Shown here piece by piece: positions 53,359 to 61,558 of a stretch of DNA of 64,000 nt; positions within the stretch are counted from its first letter, which is position 1, and each line of letters opens with the position of its first letter. The notes beneath the pieces are model-generated. The model did no database searches and was not told the DNA's origin. It saw nothing but the letters and a program-made list of their open reading frames with translations. This DNA comes from Metaruminococcus_A sp050943475 (lineage in GTDB: Bacteria > Bacillota > Clostridia > Oscillospirales > Ruminococcaceae). The DNA lies in NCBI GenBank assembly GCA_050943475.1, contig JBMNPF010000005.1, positions 124,001-188,000 on the forward strand, written 5' to 3'. A program made the translations under genes and the position numbers.

Positions 53359-54081
53359 TCACGAATGGCTGATGCGGTTGAAATCCACCTTTAAACGTTC
53401 AATAATTTTCTTTTCCAGCCGCGAAATATAGGACTGTGAAATCCCAATAATGTCCGCAACTTCCTTTTGGGTCAGCTCGGTTCCCCTGGTAAGTCCAAAG
53501 CGCATCTGCATAATGGATTTTTCGCGGGGCGGCAGGTTTTCCACGCATTGCTTGAGCAGCTCGCGCTCCGCCTCCATCTCAATGTTTTTATTCACACTGT
53601 CGCTTTCGGTGCCGAGGATGTCGGAGAGCAGCAGCTCGTTGCCGTCCCAGTCAATGTTGAGCGGTTCATCAATGGAAACCTCGTTGCGGAGCTGGGAGTT
53701 TTTACGCAGGCACATCAGAATTTCATTTTCAATGCACCGGGAGGCGTAGGTCGCCAGCTTGATGTTCTTCTCCGGACAAAAGGTGTTGACCGCCTTGATG
53801 AGCCCAATCGTGCCAATGGAGACCAAATCCTCAATCCCAATCCCGGTCGATTCAAATTTTTTCGCAATGTAAACCACCAGCCGCAGGTTGTGCACAATCA
53901 GCATTTCACGCGCCCGGTCGCCGTTGGTGGCAAGCTGGCTGAACACCTCTTTTTCCTGCTCCTTGGTCAGCGGGGGCGGCAGCGTCTCCGGGCCGTTTAT
54001 GTACTGGGTATAGGTCTTTAATTCTGCGCGGTCAATGAGCCGCAGCAAAGCAAGTTTTATGCGTTGAATCAAGCGTTTCAT
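53359..54081 (-). CDS. sigE: Sporulation sigma factor SigE
   Basis: 240 residues. A membrane-binding pro-sequence (MKRLIQRIKLALLRLIDRAE) is cleaved by SpoIIGA to activate it in the mother cell. Region 2 (NLRLVVYIAKKFESTG, IGLIKAVNTFCPEKN) and region 4 (LTQKEVADIIGISQSYISRL) are full. The gene follows spoIIGA with a gap of 12 bases, the conserved operon order. Confidence 0.96.
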   Translation of the reverse strand: MKRLIQRIKLALLRLIDRAELKTYTQYINGPETLPPPLTKEQEKEVFSQLATNGDRAREMLIVHNLRLVVYIAKKFESTGIGIEDLVSIGTIGLIKAVNTFCPEKNIKLATYASRCIENEILMCLRKNSQLRNEVSIDEPLNIDWDGNELLLSDILGTESDSVNKNIEMEAERELLKQCVENLPPREKSIMQMRFGLTRGTELTQKEVADIIGISQSYISRLEKKIIERLKVDFNRISHS

Positions 54082-54093
54082 ATTGTTTGGCTC

Positions 54094-54966
54094 CTATATC
54101 TGGTTTGTCAGGTTTGCATTGTAAAGTGCGGCGTATTCGCCGCTTGAAAGGGCGCCGCTGCTGACGCCAATAAAAACGCGGTATTCCTGTGCGTCCTTGC
54201 CCTCCACAACCTGGAAATGGTCGGGGGAGAAGCAGCGCATAACACCGTCGCTGCCCACTACATGGTACGGTACCACCCGGATCCGCCTTGCCCATTCTTC
54301 GCTGAGCGGCGGCAGCTCCCCGGAGCCGGAAAAATACGGCTGTAAAAATTCCGGAAGAAGCGGCTTTACCGCCCCATATTCGCATATAATGACAGGGGTT
54401 CCGGTAAATGGATCGGTCAACCGGTTTCCGGAATCGTCAAAAGCGTTGAGCAGAACTTCTTTTCCGTTTAAAGAGATGACAACCGTCCGTATGGCATTCT
54501 TTGGCACCCGCCGGTCCAGAATCCACCCGATGAACCGCACCGCCAGGTAAGCCGCCACGGTGGAAACCGCCAGCGTGAGCGCCGAGATGTTGAAGTAAAC
54601 CACACCATTGCGGTAGTACATATCCACCGGCGCCACAAAAAACCACAGCGCCATCATCACCCCGGCAAAGATAAAGTTCACCGCAATAAACAGCGCCGCC
54701 GTCTTGATGAACACCCCTTTTCCGTGCCATGGAAAAGCGACGAGCACCAGCACAATTCCAAGTGTGACCTTCAGCAGCGCCGGAATAAACCACGGTAGCT
54801 GTTCCAAAAAGATCATCAGGGAACTTGCCCCGCCTAAAAGCGCGCCCAACACCATCCGCCACCGTTTCGGCTTCTGGTGGAGCAGCAGCGCGGTGGAAAG
54901 CAGCAGAAAGTAGGTCACAAACAGGTTGACGGCAATCAGCACATCCAAATAGATTACGTTTGCAAT
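54094..54966 (-). CDS. spoIIGA: Sigma-E processing peptidase SpoIIGA, apparent ATT start
   Basis: 290 residues. Five membrane segments in the first 150 residues, then an aspartic protease-like domain with FDDSGNRLTDPFTG (about residue 177), the catalytic Asp motif, and YHVVGSDGVMRCFSPDHF. It cleaves pro-SigE. The family N-terminus ANVIYLDVLIAVNL directly follows AAAAGGAGG, but the only codon in frame at the proper distance is ATT (54966-54964); ATG/GTG/TTG are absent there. A TTG further upstream lacks a ribosome site. Confidence 0.88.
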   Translation of the reverse strand: MANVIYLDVLIAVNLFVTYFLLLSTALLLHQKPKRWRMVLGALLGGASSLMIFLEQLPWFIPALLKVTLGIVLVLVAFPWHGKGVFIKTAALFIAVNFIFAGVMMALWFFVAPVDMYYRNGVVYFNISALTLAVSTVAAYLAVRFIGWILDRRVPKNAIRTVVISLNGKEVLLNAFDDSGNRLTDPFTGTPVIICEYGAVKPLLPEFLQPYFSGSGELPPLSEEWARRIRVVPYHVVGSDGVMRCFSPDHFQVVEGKDAQEYRVFIGVSSGALSSGEYAALYNANLTNQI

Positions 54967-55020
54967 GATGTCCGCCTCCTTTTCCCGTCGTGACGCCTCC
55001 AAGAAAGAGGCTGCTTTTTT

Positions 55021-55055
55021 ATTATAGGTTCGGGACAAACCTGGAAGGTGTCGAA
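55021..55055 (-). promoter_or_regulatory. Spo0A box and -10 element of spoIIGA-sigE
   Basis: TGTCGAA (plus strand 55049-55055) matches the Spo0A consensus exactly; 22 bases lie between it and TATAAT (minus strand, 55026-55021). The spoIIG operon of Bacillus is activated by Spo0A from boxes near an otherwise weak -35. Confidence 0.6.
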
Positions 55056-55289
55056 GCGTGTAAAAATTTTTGTCTGTTTGCGGGAGCTTTTGTCCCATCT
55101 TTCCCGTTGCAGAAAACGAAAAGCGGCGCTGAATGTCTGACAGTTCTCGTTCCCTACCGTAAAAAAGACCTGACGCTTTTGTTTTGTCAACGGTTTGTTC
55201 TCCTCGTTTTGTCCCCCCTTTTTTACCAGCCGGTGCCTGTACAAAACAAAGGAGGAGAGGGGTGGTTTCCGAAAGAAATGCATCATAAA

Positions 55290-55323
55290 ATCCCCAGCTA
55301 TTTCCCGGGAAATAGCTGGGGAT
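55290..55323 (-). terminator. Terminator of the GH63-like gene
   Basis: Perfect arms ATCCCCAGCTATTTCCC (55290-55306) and GGGAAATAGCTGGGGAT (55307-55323), TTTT on the minus strand after it. Confidence 0.65.
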
Positions 55324-55349
55324 TGCCGTTGCCGCATCCATTCGGCGTA

Positions 55350-57164
55350 TTATTGGTAATATCCGTTTTCATACAGCGCGATGAAAGAAAGCAAACCGCC
55401 CCAGTGGTAGAACTTGTCACTGCGCGAGGAGTTGCAGCCCTCGCCGGTGTCGCCGTCGTAATTCTCGTGGACATGCCCCTTTTCGAGCCATTCCTTCAAA
55501 ATCAGCTTTTCGGATTTCTCTGCAAGATCCTTTCGCGCGTCCGGGCAGTCGTAGTTGCAGATTGCCATATACGCAAGAAAATTCATCGGCGCCCAAATGC
55601 GTCCGCGCCAGTAGGTCTGCTCCGGGTAAGCCGGGTCGTTGCGCGCAATCGAGGGTATAATGTATTCGCCCCAGAACTCCTTTTCGTTGTAGAAATGCTC
55701 GTCAATCATGCGTCTCGCCCGTTTCTGTCCCACCTTTTGGCTGAACAGCGCGTGGAAGTGGAACGGTGAGAGGCGGTATTCAAATTCCCCGGTGTCCTCC
55801 CGGCGGTTTAAATACATGCCGAAGTCCTCGTCCCAGAGGGATTCCATCCGCTCCTCCATCGTTTCAGCACGCGCTTTGAGCTCCGCCGTTTTTTCGGTAT
55901 GTCCAAGGATTTCCGCAATCTCTGCAAGGCAGTAGCAGTCTTTGATGTACATCCCCACCAAGCCAACGTCCTCAAGTACAATGATATTGCGCTTCTCGTC
56001 AAACGGGATATCGTCATACATGGGGGAGTTGTCCAGCCCGGATTCATACGCCGCGCCAAGGCGCTCATGCACCCCAAACTTCTCCAAATCGTGCCCGGTC
56101 ACCATGTCGTACGGGTCGCTGCCCCACGCGAGCAGGCCGTTTTTGGTGGAACGGTGGTCAATAAACCACTGGTTCCAGGTGATAAGGTCGTCGTACAGCT
56201 CCTCCAAAAACCACTTGTCGCCATATTTTTTGTACATCATCAGGGCCACCATCGAACCCACCGGCGGCTGGGAGCGGTCAAAGCTCTTAAAGTTGTTCTG
56301 GCAGGCATAGTTTGGCACAAAGCCCGCGTCGGTGATGGTACGGGTAATGGCAATCGCATTGCAGTAGGCGAGCTCCTTGTTGTCAATAGACTGCATCAGC
56401 GCGGCAAAATAGGTGTCCCAGCAGAACAGCACGTAGCCGCCCCACTGGTTGTTCCAGATGCGGCTGACCGTCGTGATAGGGGAGTCCTCCTGCGGATTGT
56501 AAATGGTATCCCATGCCTGGCAGGTCTGCATAGCGTTGTATGCCTCGGCGAGCTTGCCGTACTTGTCCTTGTTCGCCGCCCATTTCTCCTGCTGCCGCTT
56601 GATAACGGCCTCAATCTCCTCCACCGTCCGCGGCCGCCCGGTGCTGATACCGACAGCACCGCTCAGGTCGGCTGAGAGAAACGGGGTGGTGCAGCGCACA
56701 AACAGTTCGCCGTTATGCGGGGCTGTCATATACACCGGGATTTGTTTGCTCCCGCCTTTGAGCAGCAGCGTTTCACCCTCTTTTTCCACCGTTGCGCCCT
56801 TGTTCCAAAGACTGATGCCGTTGATGATAAGAGATGAACATTTCATTGGCTGCTGCAAAGGGGTTACCAGCAGAACCAGGTCGTCCCCGTCCAGCGCGGT
56901 TTTGACGTTGATGCTGTTTTCCAGCCAGTCCAGCTTGACCTCGGTAAACGAGTTGTCATAGGCGTGTGCGTAAGGGGTGACAATGCCCTCCTCCTCGGTC
57001 TGTCCAATTAGGGCGGTGTCCAGCAGCTTAGCACGTTTGTAGTCCTTTAAACCCAGCGCCAGTCCAACGCCCTCCGGCATCATCACGTGAGAGAGTACGC
57101 TCGCGTTGTTCCAGGTCTGCCAGCCGTTCATATACTGCTGTTTGAGCGCTTCGTAGCTTGTCAT
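55350..57164 (-). CDS. GH63/MGH1-like glycoside hydrolase
   Basis: 604 residues, no signal peptide. An (alpha/alpha)6-barrel enzyme of the GH63 group: WGGYVLFCWDTYFAALMQSI, AWGSDPYDMVTGHDLEKFGV, then YESGLDNSPMYDD and YWRGRIWAPMNFLAYMAI. These residues include the Asp/Glu acids expected in the group. It probably hydrolyses an alpha-glucoside or glucosylglycerate-type compound inside the cell. AAAGGAGG precedes the ATG. The divergent AraC gene is the probable regulator. Confidence 0.85.
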   Translation of the reverse strand: MTSYEALKQQYMNGWQTWNNASVLSHVMMPEGVGLALGLKDYKRAKLLDTALIGQTEEEGIVTPYAHAYDNSFTEVKLDWLENSINVKTALDGDDLVLLVTPLQQPMKCSSLIINGISLWNKGATVEKEGETLLLKGGSKQIPVYMTAPHNGELFVRCTTPFLSADLSGAVGISTGRPRTVEEIEAVIKRQQEKWAANKDKYGKLAEAYNAMQTCQAWDTIYNPQEDSPITTVSRIWNNQWGGYVLFCWDTYFAALMQSIDNKELAYCNAIAITRTITDAGFVPNYACQNNFKSFDRSQPPVGSMVALMMYKKYGDKWFLEELYDDLITWNQWFIDHRSTKNGLLAWGSDPYDMVTGHDLEKFGVHERLGAAYESGLDNSPMYDDIPFDEKRNIIVLEDVGLVGMYIKDCYCLAEIAEILGHTEKTAELKARAETMEERMESLWDEDFGMYLNRREDTGEFEYRLSPFHFHALFSQKVGQKRARRMIDEHFYNEKEFWGEYIIPSIARNDPAYPEQTYWRGRIWAPMNFLAYMAICNYDCPDARKDLAEKSEKLILKEWLEKGHVHENYDGDTGEGCNSSRSDKFYHWGGLLSFIALYENGYYQ

Positions 57165-57280
57165 TCCGAAATCCTCCTTTACAGAATAAAGTTCTGATGA
57201 TATGATTATAATGTAATCTTACAGGGGATTCTCCCAATATTCCGTACAAAAATAGCCCAAATTCGTAAAGGTGATCCATT

Positions 57281-58186
57281 TTGAGTCAGGTTTATATTTA
57301 TGAGCAGTCACATAACAATTTTGGTTCGCCGCTTTCGGTTGTCCACATGGAGAGCGGCGAGTTTCAAAATTTTATTTATTGCAACTGGCACCGTGAAATA
57401 GAACTGGTCTATGTTGCCAAAGGCAGGCTTCATCTGGTGGTCGATGACCGCAAGCTCACCCTGAGCCAGGGAGATGTCGGCATTGTCAATATGGATGAGG
57501 TACACTATGGAGATCCGGACAGCACCGGCGGCGAGTGTGAGGTTTACATCTTTCTGCTTGGCATTGAACCGCTCATCCCGTCCGCGGAACTCAACCTGAA
57601 AAAATACCTGGTCTCCCTTTCCAAAGGAGAGGTTCGGCTTGTTCCGGCGCTCACACCCGCCATGCCCAATTACAACGAGGTTGTAAGCTGCCTCATCCGT
57701 ATGAACAATGTGCTGGAAAAAAAGCGCCCCGCCTTTGAGCTTTATACGGCGGCACTGATGTATGAGCTTCTTTATCATTTTTTTGCAGAACCGGAACTGC
57801 TTGTCGCCGGCAGCGGCAGGGGTGAGACCCAAAGCCGTGAAAAAATCGAGCGTCTCAATGAGGTCATCCGGTACATCGAGCAGAACTATACCCGCAAAAT
57901 TTACATTGCAGAGCTTGCAGAACAGCTTTATATGGGCGTGGATAATTTCTATAAATTCTTTGTTTCGGTCACCGGAATTTCTCCGGCAAGCTACATCAAC
58001 TCCTACCGGATGAAGCAGGCGGCCAATCTGCTTGTTGCAACAGGGCTGCCGGTGACCGACGTTTGCTATAAAGTCGGGTTCAACAACGTCAGTTATTTTA
58101 TCAAGATGTTCCAGAAATTTTATGGGTATACCCCCAAAAAATACCGCAGCCTTTCTCAGGAGAAGGGCAAAATCAGAGTGGAGTGA
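57281..58186 (+). CDS. AraC-family transcriptional regulator
   Basis: 301 residues. N-terminal cupin-like sensor (HREIELVYVAKGRLHLVVDD, GDVGIVNMDEVHYG) and C-terminal double helix-turn-helix (YIAELAEQLYMGVDNFYKFF, VTDVCYKVGFNNVSYFIKMF). TTG start behind AAAGGTGA. It is divergent to the GH63-like gene with only 115 bases between, pointing to local control by a sugar ligand. The stop lies close to the HD gene, so both may be co-transcribed. Confidence 0.88.
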   Translation: MSQVYIYEQSHNNFGSPLSVVHMESGEFQNFIYCNWHREIELVYVAKGRLHLVVDDRKLTLSQGDVGIVNMDEVHYGDPDSTGGECEVYIFLLGIEPLIPSAELNLKKYLVSLSKGEVRLVPALTPAMPNYNEVVSCLIRMNNVLEKKRPAFELYTAALMYELLYHFFAEPELLVAGSGRGETQSREKIERLNEVIRYIEQNYTRKIYIAELAEQLYMGVDNFYKFFVSVTGISPASYINSYRMKQAANLLVATGLPVTDVCYKVGFNNVSYFIKMFQKFYGYTPKKYRSLSQEKGKIRVE

Positions 58187-58191
58187 TTGCT

Positions 58192-58689
58192 ATGCTGCCA
58201 ACAAACGGTGCGGTCATTGCCGCAATGGCCGACTATAACCGGGGAGACGCCCCGCGCATCAACCATGCACTTAAAGTGTACGCATACGCCAAATCCATCG
58301 GCGAGCAGAAGGGGTTGTCGGAAAAGGAACAGGCCGTTTTGGAAACCGCCGCTATCCTGCACGACATTGGCATCCATGAAAGTGAGCGAAAATACGGCTC
58401 GGCAGACGGGCGCTATCAGCAAATAGAGGGGCCGGATATTGCAGAAACGCTGCTTCACGGGCTCGGCTGTAAGGATGAAGACGCTATTGACCGGATTCGC
58501 TTCCTCATCGCTCACCACCACACCTATACCGGTGTGGACGGTTTGGACTACCGCATTCTCATCGAGGCGGATTTTCTCGTCAATCTTGATGAATCCCCCT
58601 CCATGCAGCGGTCGTCGGAAGAGATCCTGCGCAATCATTTTCAAACAGCCGCAGGCGTCCGCTTTTGGAAAGCGCTGTTCCAGCTGTAA
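58192..58689 (+). CDS. HD-domain metal-dependent phosphohydrolase
   Basis: 165 residues. HD motif ILHDIGIHESE preceded by INHALKVYAYAKSIGE (first His) and followed by AHHHTYTGVDGLDYRILIEADFLVN with the final Asp. The full ligand set H...HD...D suggests an active nucleotide phosphohydrolase. ATG 58192 follows GGAGTGA; a GTG three codons earlier overlaps the AraC stop. Substrate unknown. Confidence 0.85.
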   Translation: MLPTNGAVIAAMADYNRGDAPRINHALKVYAYAKSIGEQKGLSEKEQAVLETAAILHDIGIHESERKYGSADGRYQQIEGPDIAETLLHGLGCKDEDAIDRIRFLIAHHHTYTGVDGLDYRILIEADFLVNLDESPSMQRSSEEILRNHFQTAAGVRFWKALFQL

Positions 58690-58889
58690 CCGAAGGGGTT
58701 GCGTTTACCGGCAGAAGCGCCAAAAACGGTGTGGAGACATCCGGCATTTTTACGGTGAAAACGGCAGTTCAGCCTTGTTCTCCGGCGGTTAGGCACTGGA
58801 GCCGCAAAACAGGCCATCTCCGGGCTGTTGTAAACGGCGTGGCACTGTGCTGCCTGACGCTTTCTGCACATTCTGAATCTGACGCCGTC

Positions 58890-58930
58890 CAAACAAAAAC
58901 GGCCTCCACATTGGAGGCCGTTTTTGTTTG
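58890..58930. terminator. Bidirectional terminator
   Basis: ACAAAAACGGCCTCCA and TGGAGGCCGTTTTTGT around CAT. Shared by the HD gene and sigG. Confidence 0.85.
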
Positions 58931-58970
58931 CGTTGTCAATCCAACACCAGGCATGCTATAATAGAAGCGG

Positions 58971-59741
58971 TTAAAGCTGCCCTTTAATGCGGTCGAGCGC
59001 GCTTTTTTCAAGTCTTGATACCTGCGCCTGCGAAATGCCGATTTCGCTTGCCACCTCAACCTGGGTCTTGCCGCCGAAAAAGCGCAGGGACAGGATTCGC
59101 TTTTCCCGTGGTGCAAGCTGGCGGATGGCCTCTTTGAGCGCAATTTCTTCCAGCCATCCGTGGTCGTCGCTTTTGTCGCTGACCTGGTCCATCACATAGA
59201 TGGTATCCCCGCCGTCCGAGTAAATCGGCTCGTTGAGCGAGACCGGGTCGACAATGGCCTCCAGCGCCAGTACAACCTCATGCTTCGGCAGCTCCAGCTC
59301 TTTGGCAATCTCTTCCACCGTCGGCTCCCGCTGGCTTTTGCCCATTAGCCGCTCTTTGGCCTGCATGGCCTTGTAGGCAATGTCCTTGAGCGAGCGGCTT
59401 ACCCGAACCGAGTTGTTGTCCCGCAGGTAGCGGCGGATTTCCCCCAGAATCATCGGGACGGCATAGGTGGAAAAACGGACGGAATGGGATAAATCGAAGT
59501 GATCAATCGCCTTGATGAGCCCAATGCAGCCCACCTGAAACAGATCGTCGAGGTTTTCGCCCCGGTTTGTAAACCGCTGGATGACACTCAGCACCAGCCG
59601 CAGGTTACCGTTTATGAGCTGCTCGCGCGCGTTTTTGTCGCCCTCTTTGGTACGGGCCAGCAGCTCCATCTTTTCTTTTTCTTTGAGCACCTTGAGCTTT
59701 GCGGTGTTCACACCGCAGATTTCAACTTTGTTTAACAGCAC
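58971..59741 (-). CDS. sigG: Sporulation sigma factor SigG
   Basis: 256 residues. N-terminus NKVEICGVNTAKLKVLKE is diagnostic of SigG. Region 2 LRLVLSVIQRFTNRGENLDD and FSTYAVPMILGEIRRYLRDN, region 4 KTQVEVASEIGISQAQVSRL. Late forespore sigma factor. GTG 59741 after AAGGGGCGGGCG fits the family start; a longer reading frame upstream does not. Unlike in Bacillus it is separated from sigE by about 5 kb. Confidence 0.96.
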   Translation of the reverse strand: MLLNKVEICGVNTAKLKVLKEKEKMELLARTKEGDKNAREQLINGNLRLVLSVIQRFTNRGENLDDLFQVGCIGLIKAIDHFDLSHSVRFSTYAVPMILGEIRRYLRDNNSVRVSRSLKDIAYKAMQAKERLMGKSQREPTVEEIAKELELPKHEVVLALEAIVDPVSLNEPIYSDGGDTIYVMDQVSDKSDDHGWLEEIALKEAIRQLAPREKRILSLRFFGGKTQVEVASEIGISQAQVSRLEKSALDRIKGQL

Positions 59742-59851
59742 ATCCGCCCGCCCCTTACATGTGTATTGATTAGAACCATTACAAGTATGAACCCAAAAAT
59801 TCGTTTCAATACATTGGGCAAACATTTCCAAAAAATGAAAGGGTCTTTGTT

Positions 59852-61411
59852 ATGATTCATCCGGTGGTCCTCCGTATAAACGGAAAAAAGCAGGAAACAG
59901 CCGTAGAAACCGGCGTCCTTCTTTCCGAACTGATCCGTCAAAACCAAATTGCGCTGCCCATGCCCTGCGCGGGCAACCACACCTGTGGCAAGTGCAAGGT
60001 CAAAGCGTCGGGGGCGCTCAGCCCTATGACGGCGCAGGAGCGGGCATTTTTGTCGGAGCAGGAGATTGCCGCCGGCGTCCGCCTTGCCTGTTTTACAGCG
60101 GTTGCGGGAGCCTGTGAGTTGGCAGTGGATACCGGCGACACCGGCAGCCAAATTCAGTCCTCCGCCGTTTTTGCGGAGTTTCCCATCGATCCTCCGGTCA
60201 AAGAGGGCTGCGGCCTCGCTGTGGATATCGGCACCACCACTGTCGTCTCCTATCTGTACCGTTTGACGGATGGCAAACTGTTGGGCGTCCAGAGCGGGAT
60301 GAACGCCCAGCGCGGCTTTGGCGGCGATGTGATTTCCCGCATCAATTACAGCAATGAACATGGGCTGGAGCCGCTTCAGAGCGCTATTGCAGGGCAAATC
60401 AAACAGCAGGCGGCGGACGCGCTTGCCGCCTGCGGGAAATCTCCCGCCGATTTGCGCTCCGCCGTGATTACCGGCAATACCACCATGCTGCACCTGCTCG
60501 CCGGGCTGAATCCCTATGGCATAGCGGTTTCCCCCTTTACTCCGGTCAGCCTGTTCGGCGCCGAGCTTGCCCCGGAGATATTGAATTTCCCTTCGGCGCG
60601 TGTCTATCTGCCCCGGTGCATCAGCTCCTATGTCGGGGCGGATATCACCTGCTCCATCCTTGCAAGCGGTATGATGGAGCAGAAAACCGCCCTTCTCATC
60701 GACCTCGGCACCAACGGAGAGATGGCGCTGCGCTATCGGGGCCGTCTTTACTGCTGTTCCACTGCTGCCGGCCCGGCGTTTGAAGGCGCCGGAATGCAGA
60801 TGGGCATGACTGCCGTGGACGGAGCCATCCACAAGGTCTGGATGGCAGACGGCGAACTCCGCTATACGGTGCTTGGCGGAGGCTCCGCGGCGGGCGTCTG
60901 CGGCTCCGGCGTTATCGACGCGGTCAGCGCCTTTGTCAGAGCCGGCCTGATTGACGATACCGGGCGCATCGACGAAGAGGCGGAGGGTTACAGCCGTTTC
61001 GGAACCGAGTTTGACGGCTTCCCGGCGCTGAAAATCGGGGAGAGCGGGGTGCTCATCACCCAACAGGATGTCCGCAAGCTCCAGCTTGCCAAATCTGCGA
61101 TTGCGGCGGGCGTCCTGACTCTGCTATCGGAATCCGGTTGTGCGCTGGAAGAAATCGAAACACTGTACCTCGCGGGCGGCTTCGGCAGCTACGTCGATAT
61201 TCACTCCGCCTCCGGCATCGGCCTGGTGCCGGAAGCGCTGGTGCCAAAGGTGAAGGTCATCGGCAACGGCGCTGGCGCCGGGGCGTCCATGCTGCTGCTC
61301 AGCCGTGCCGCTGCGGAGCGGGAAGGGGAGATCGCCGCCTGCGCCGAAGAAATCGGCCTTTCCGCAAACCCCACTTTTATGGATCATTACGTGGAACAGA
61401 TGATGTTTTAG
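59852..61411 (+). CDS. RACo-like reductive activator of corrinoid proteins (2Fe-2S plus ASKHA, DUF4445)
   Basis: 519 residues. N-terminal plant-type [2Fe-2S] ferredoxin domain: CAGNHTCGKC plus the fourth Cys in VRLACFT. Then an ASKHA-type ATPase (GLAVDIGTTTVVSYLY, ITGNTTMLHLLAG, LIDLGTNGEMAL, GAGMQMGMTAVDGAI, LAGGFGSYVDIHSASGIG). RACo uses ATP to re-reduce inactive Co(II) corrinoid. No methyltransferase or corrinoid protein gene lies nearby. Divergent to sigG. AAAGGG precedes the ATG. Confidence 0.88.
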   Translation: MIHPVVLRINGKKQETAVETGVLLSELIRQNQIALPMPCAGNHTCGKCKVKASGALSPMTAQERAFLSEQEIAAGVRLACFTAVAGACELAVDTGDTGSQIQSSAVFAEFPIDPPVKEGCGLAVDIGTTTVVSYLYRLTDGKLLGVQSGMNAQRGFGGDVISRINYSNEHGLEPLQSAIAGQIKQQAADALAACGKSPADLRSAVITGNTTMLHLLAGLNPYGIAVSPFTPVSLFGAELAPEILNFPSARVYLPRCISSYVGADITCSILASGMMEQKTALLIDLGTNGEMALRYRGRLYCCSTAAGPAFEGAGMQMGMTAVDGAIHKVWMADGELRYTVLGGGSAAGVCGSGVIDAVSAFVRAGLIDDTGRIDEEAEGYSRFGTEFDGFPALKIGESGVLITQQDVRKLQLAKSAIAAGVLTLLSESGCALEEIETLYLAGGFGSYVDIHSASGIGLVPEALVPKVKVIGNGAGAGASMLLLSRAAAEREGEIAACAEEIGLSANPTFMDHYVEQMMF

Positions 61412-61558
61412 CGCAGCAAAATATTTGTTGCCCGCTTTGTCCGCTTCCTATTGATTTCAAAGGGTGTATGGTGTAAAATAAAATAGAATTTGACTGGCTT
61501 GTACGCATGGTTCAGCAGCCGGTCAAACAAGTACATTGGCATTGAAAAGGAGATTATC

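Larger units (their letters stand above)
54967..55349. other. Region upstream of spoIIGA
   Basis: No gene seen. On the minus strand it holds TATAAT (55026-55021) about 55 bases before the spoIIGA start, and a perfect Spo0A box (TGTCGAA on the plus strand, 55049-55055). It also holds the GH63 terminator hairpin (55290-55323). Confidence 0.6.

Noticed and set aside
59732..61063. 443-residue minus-strand frame opposite the RACo-like gene
   Set aside because: Antisense shadow; the plus-strand protein carries multiple exact motifs.
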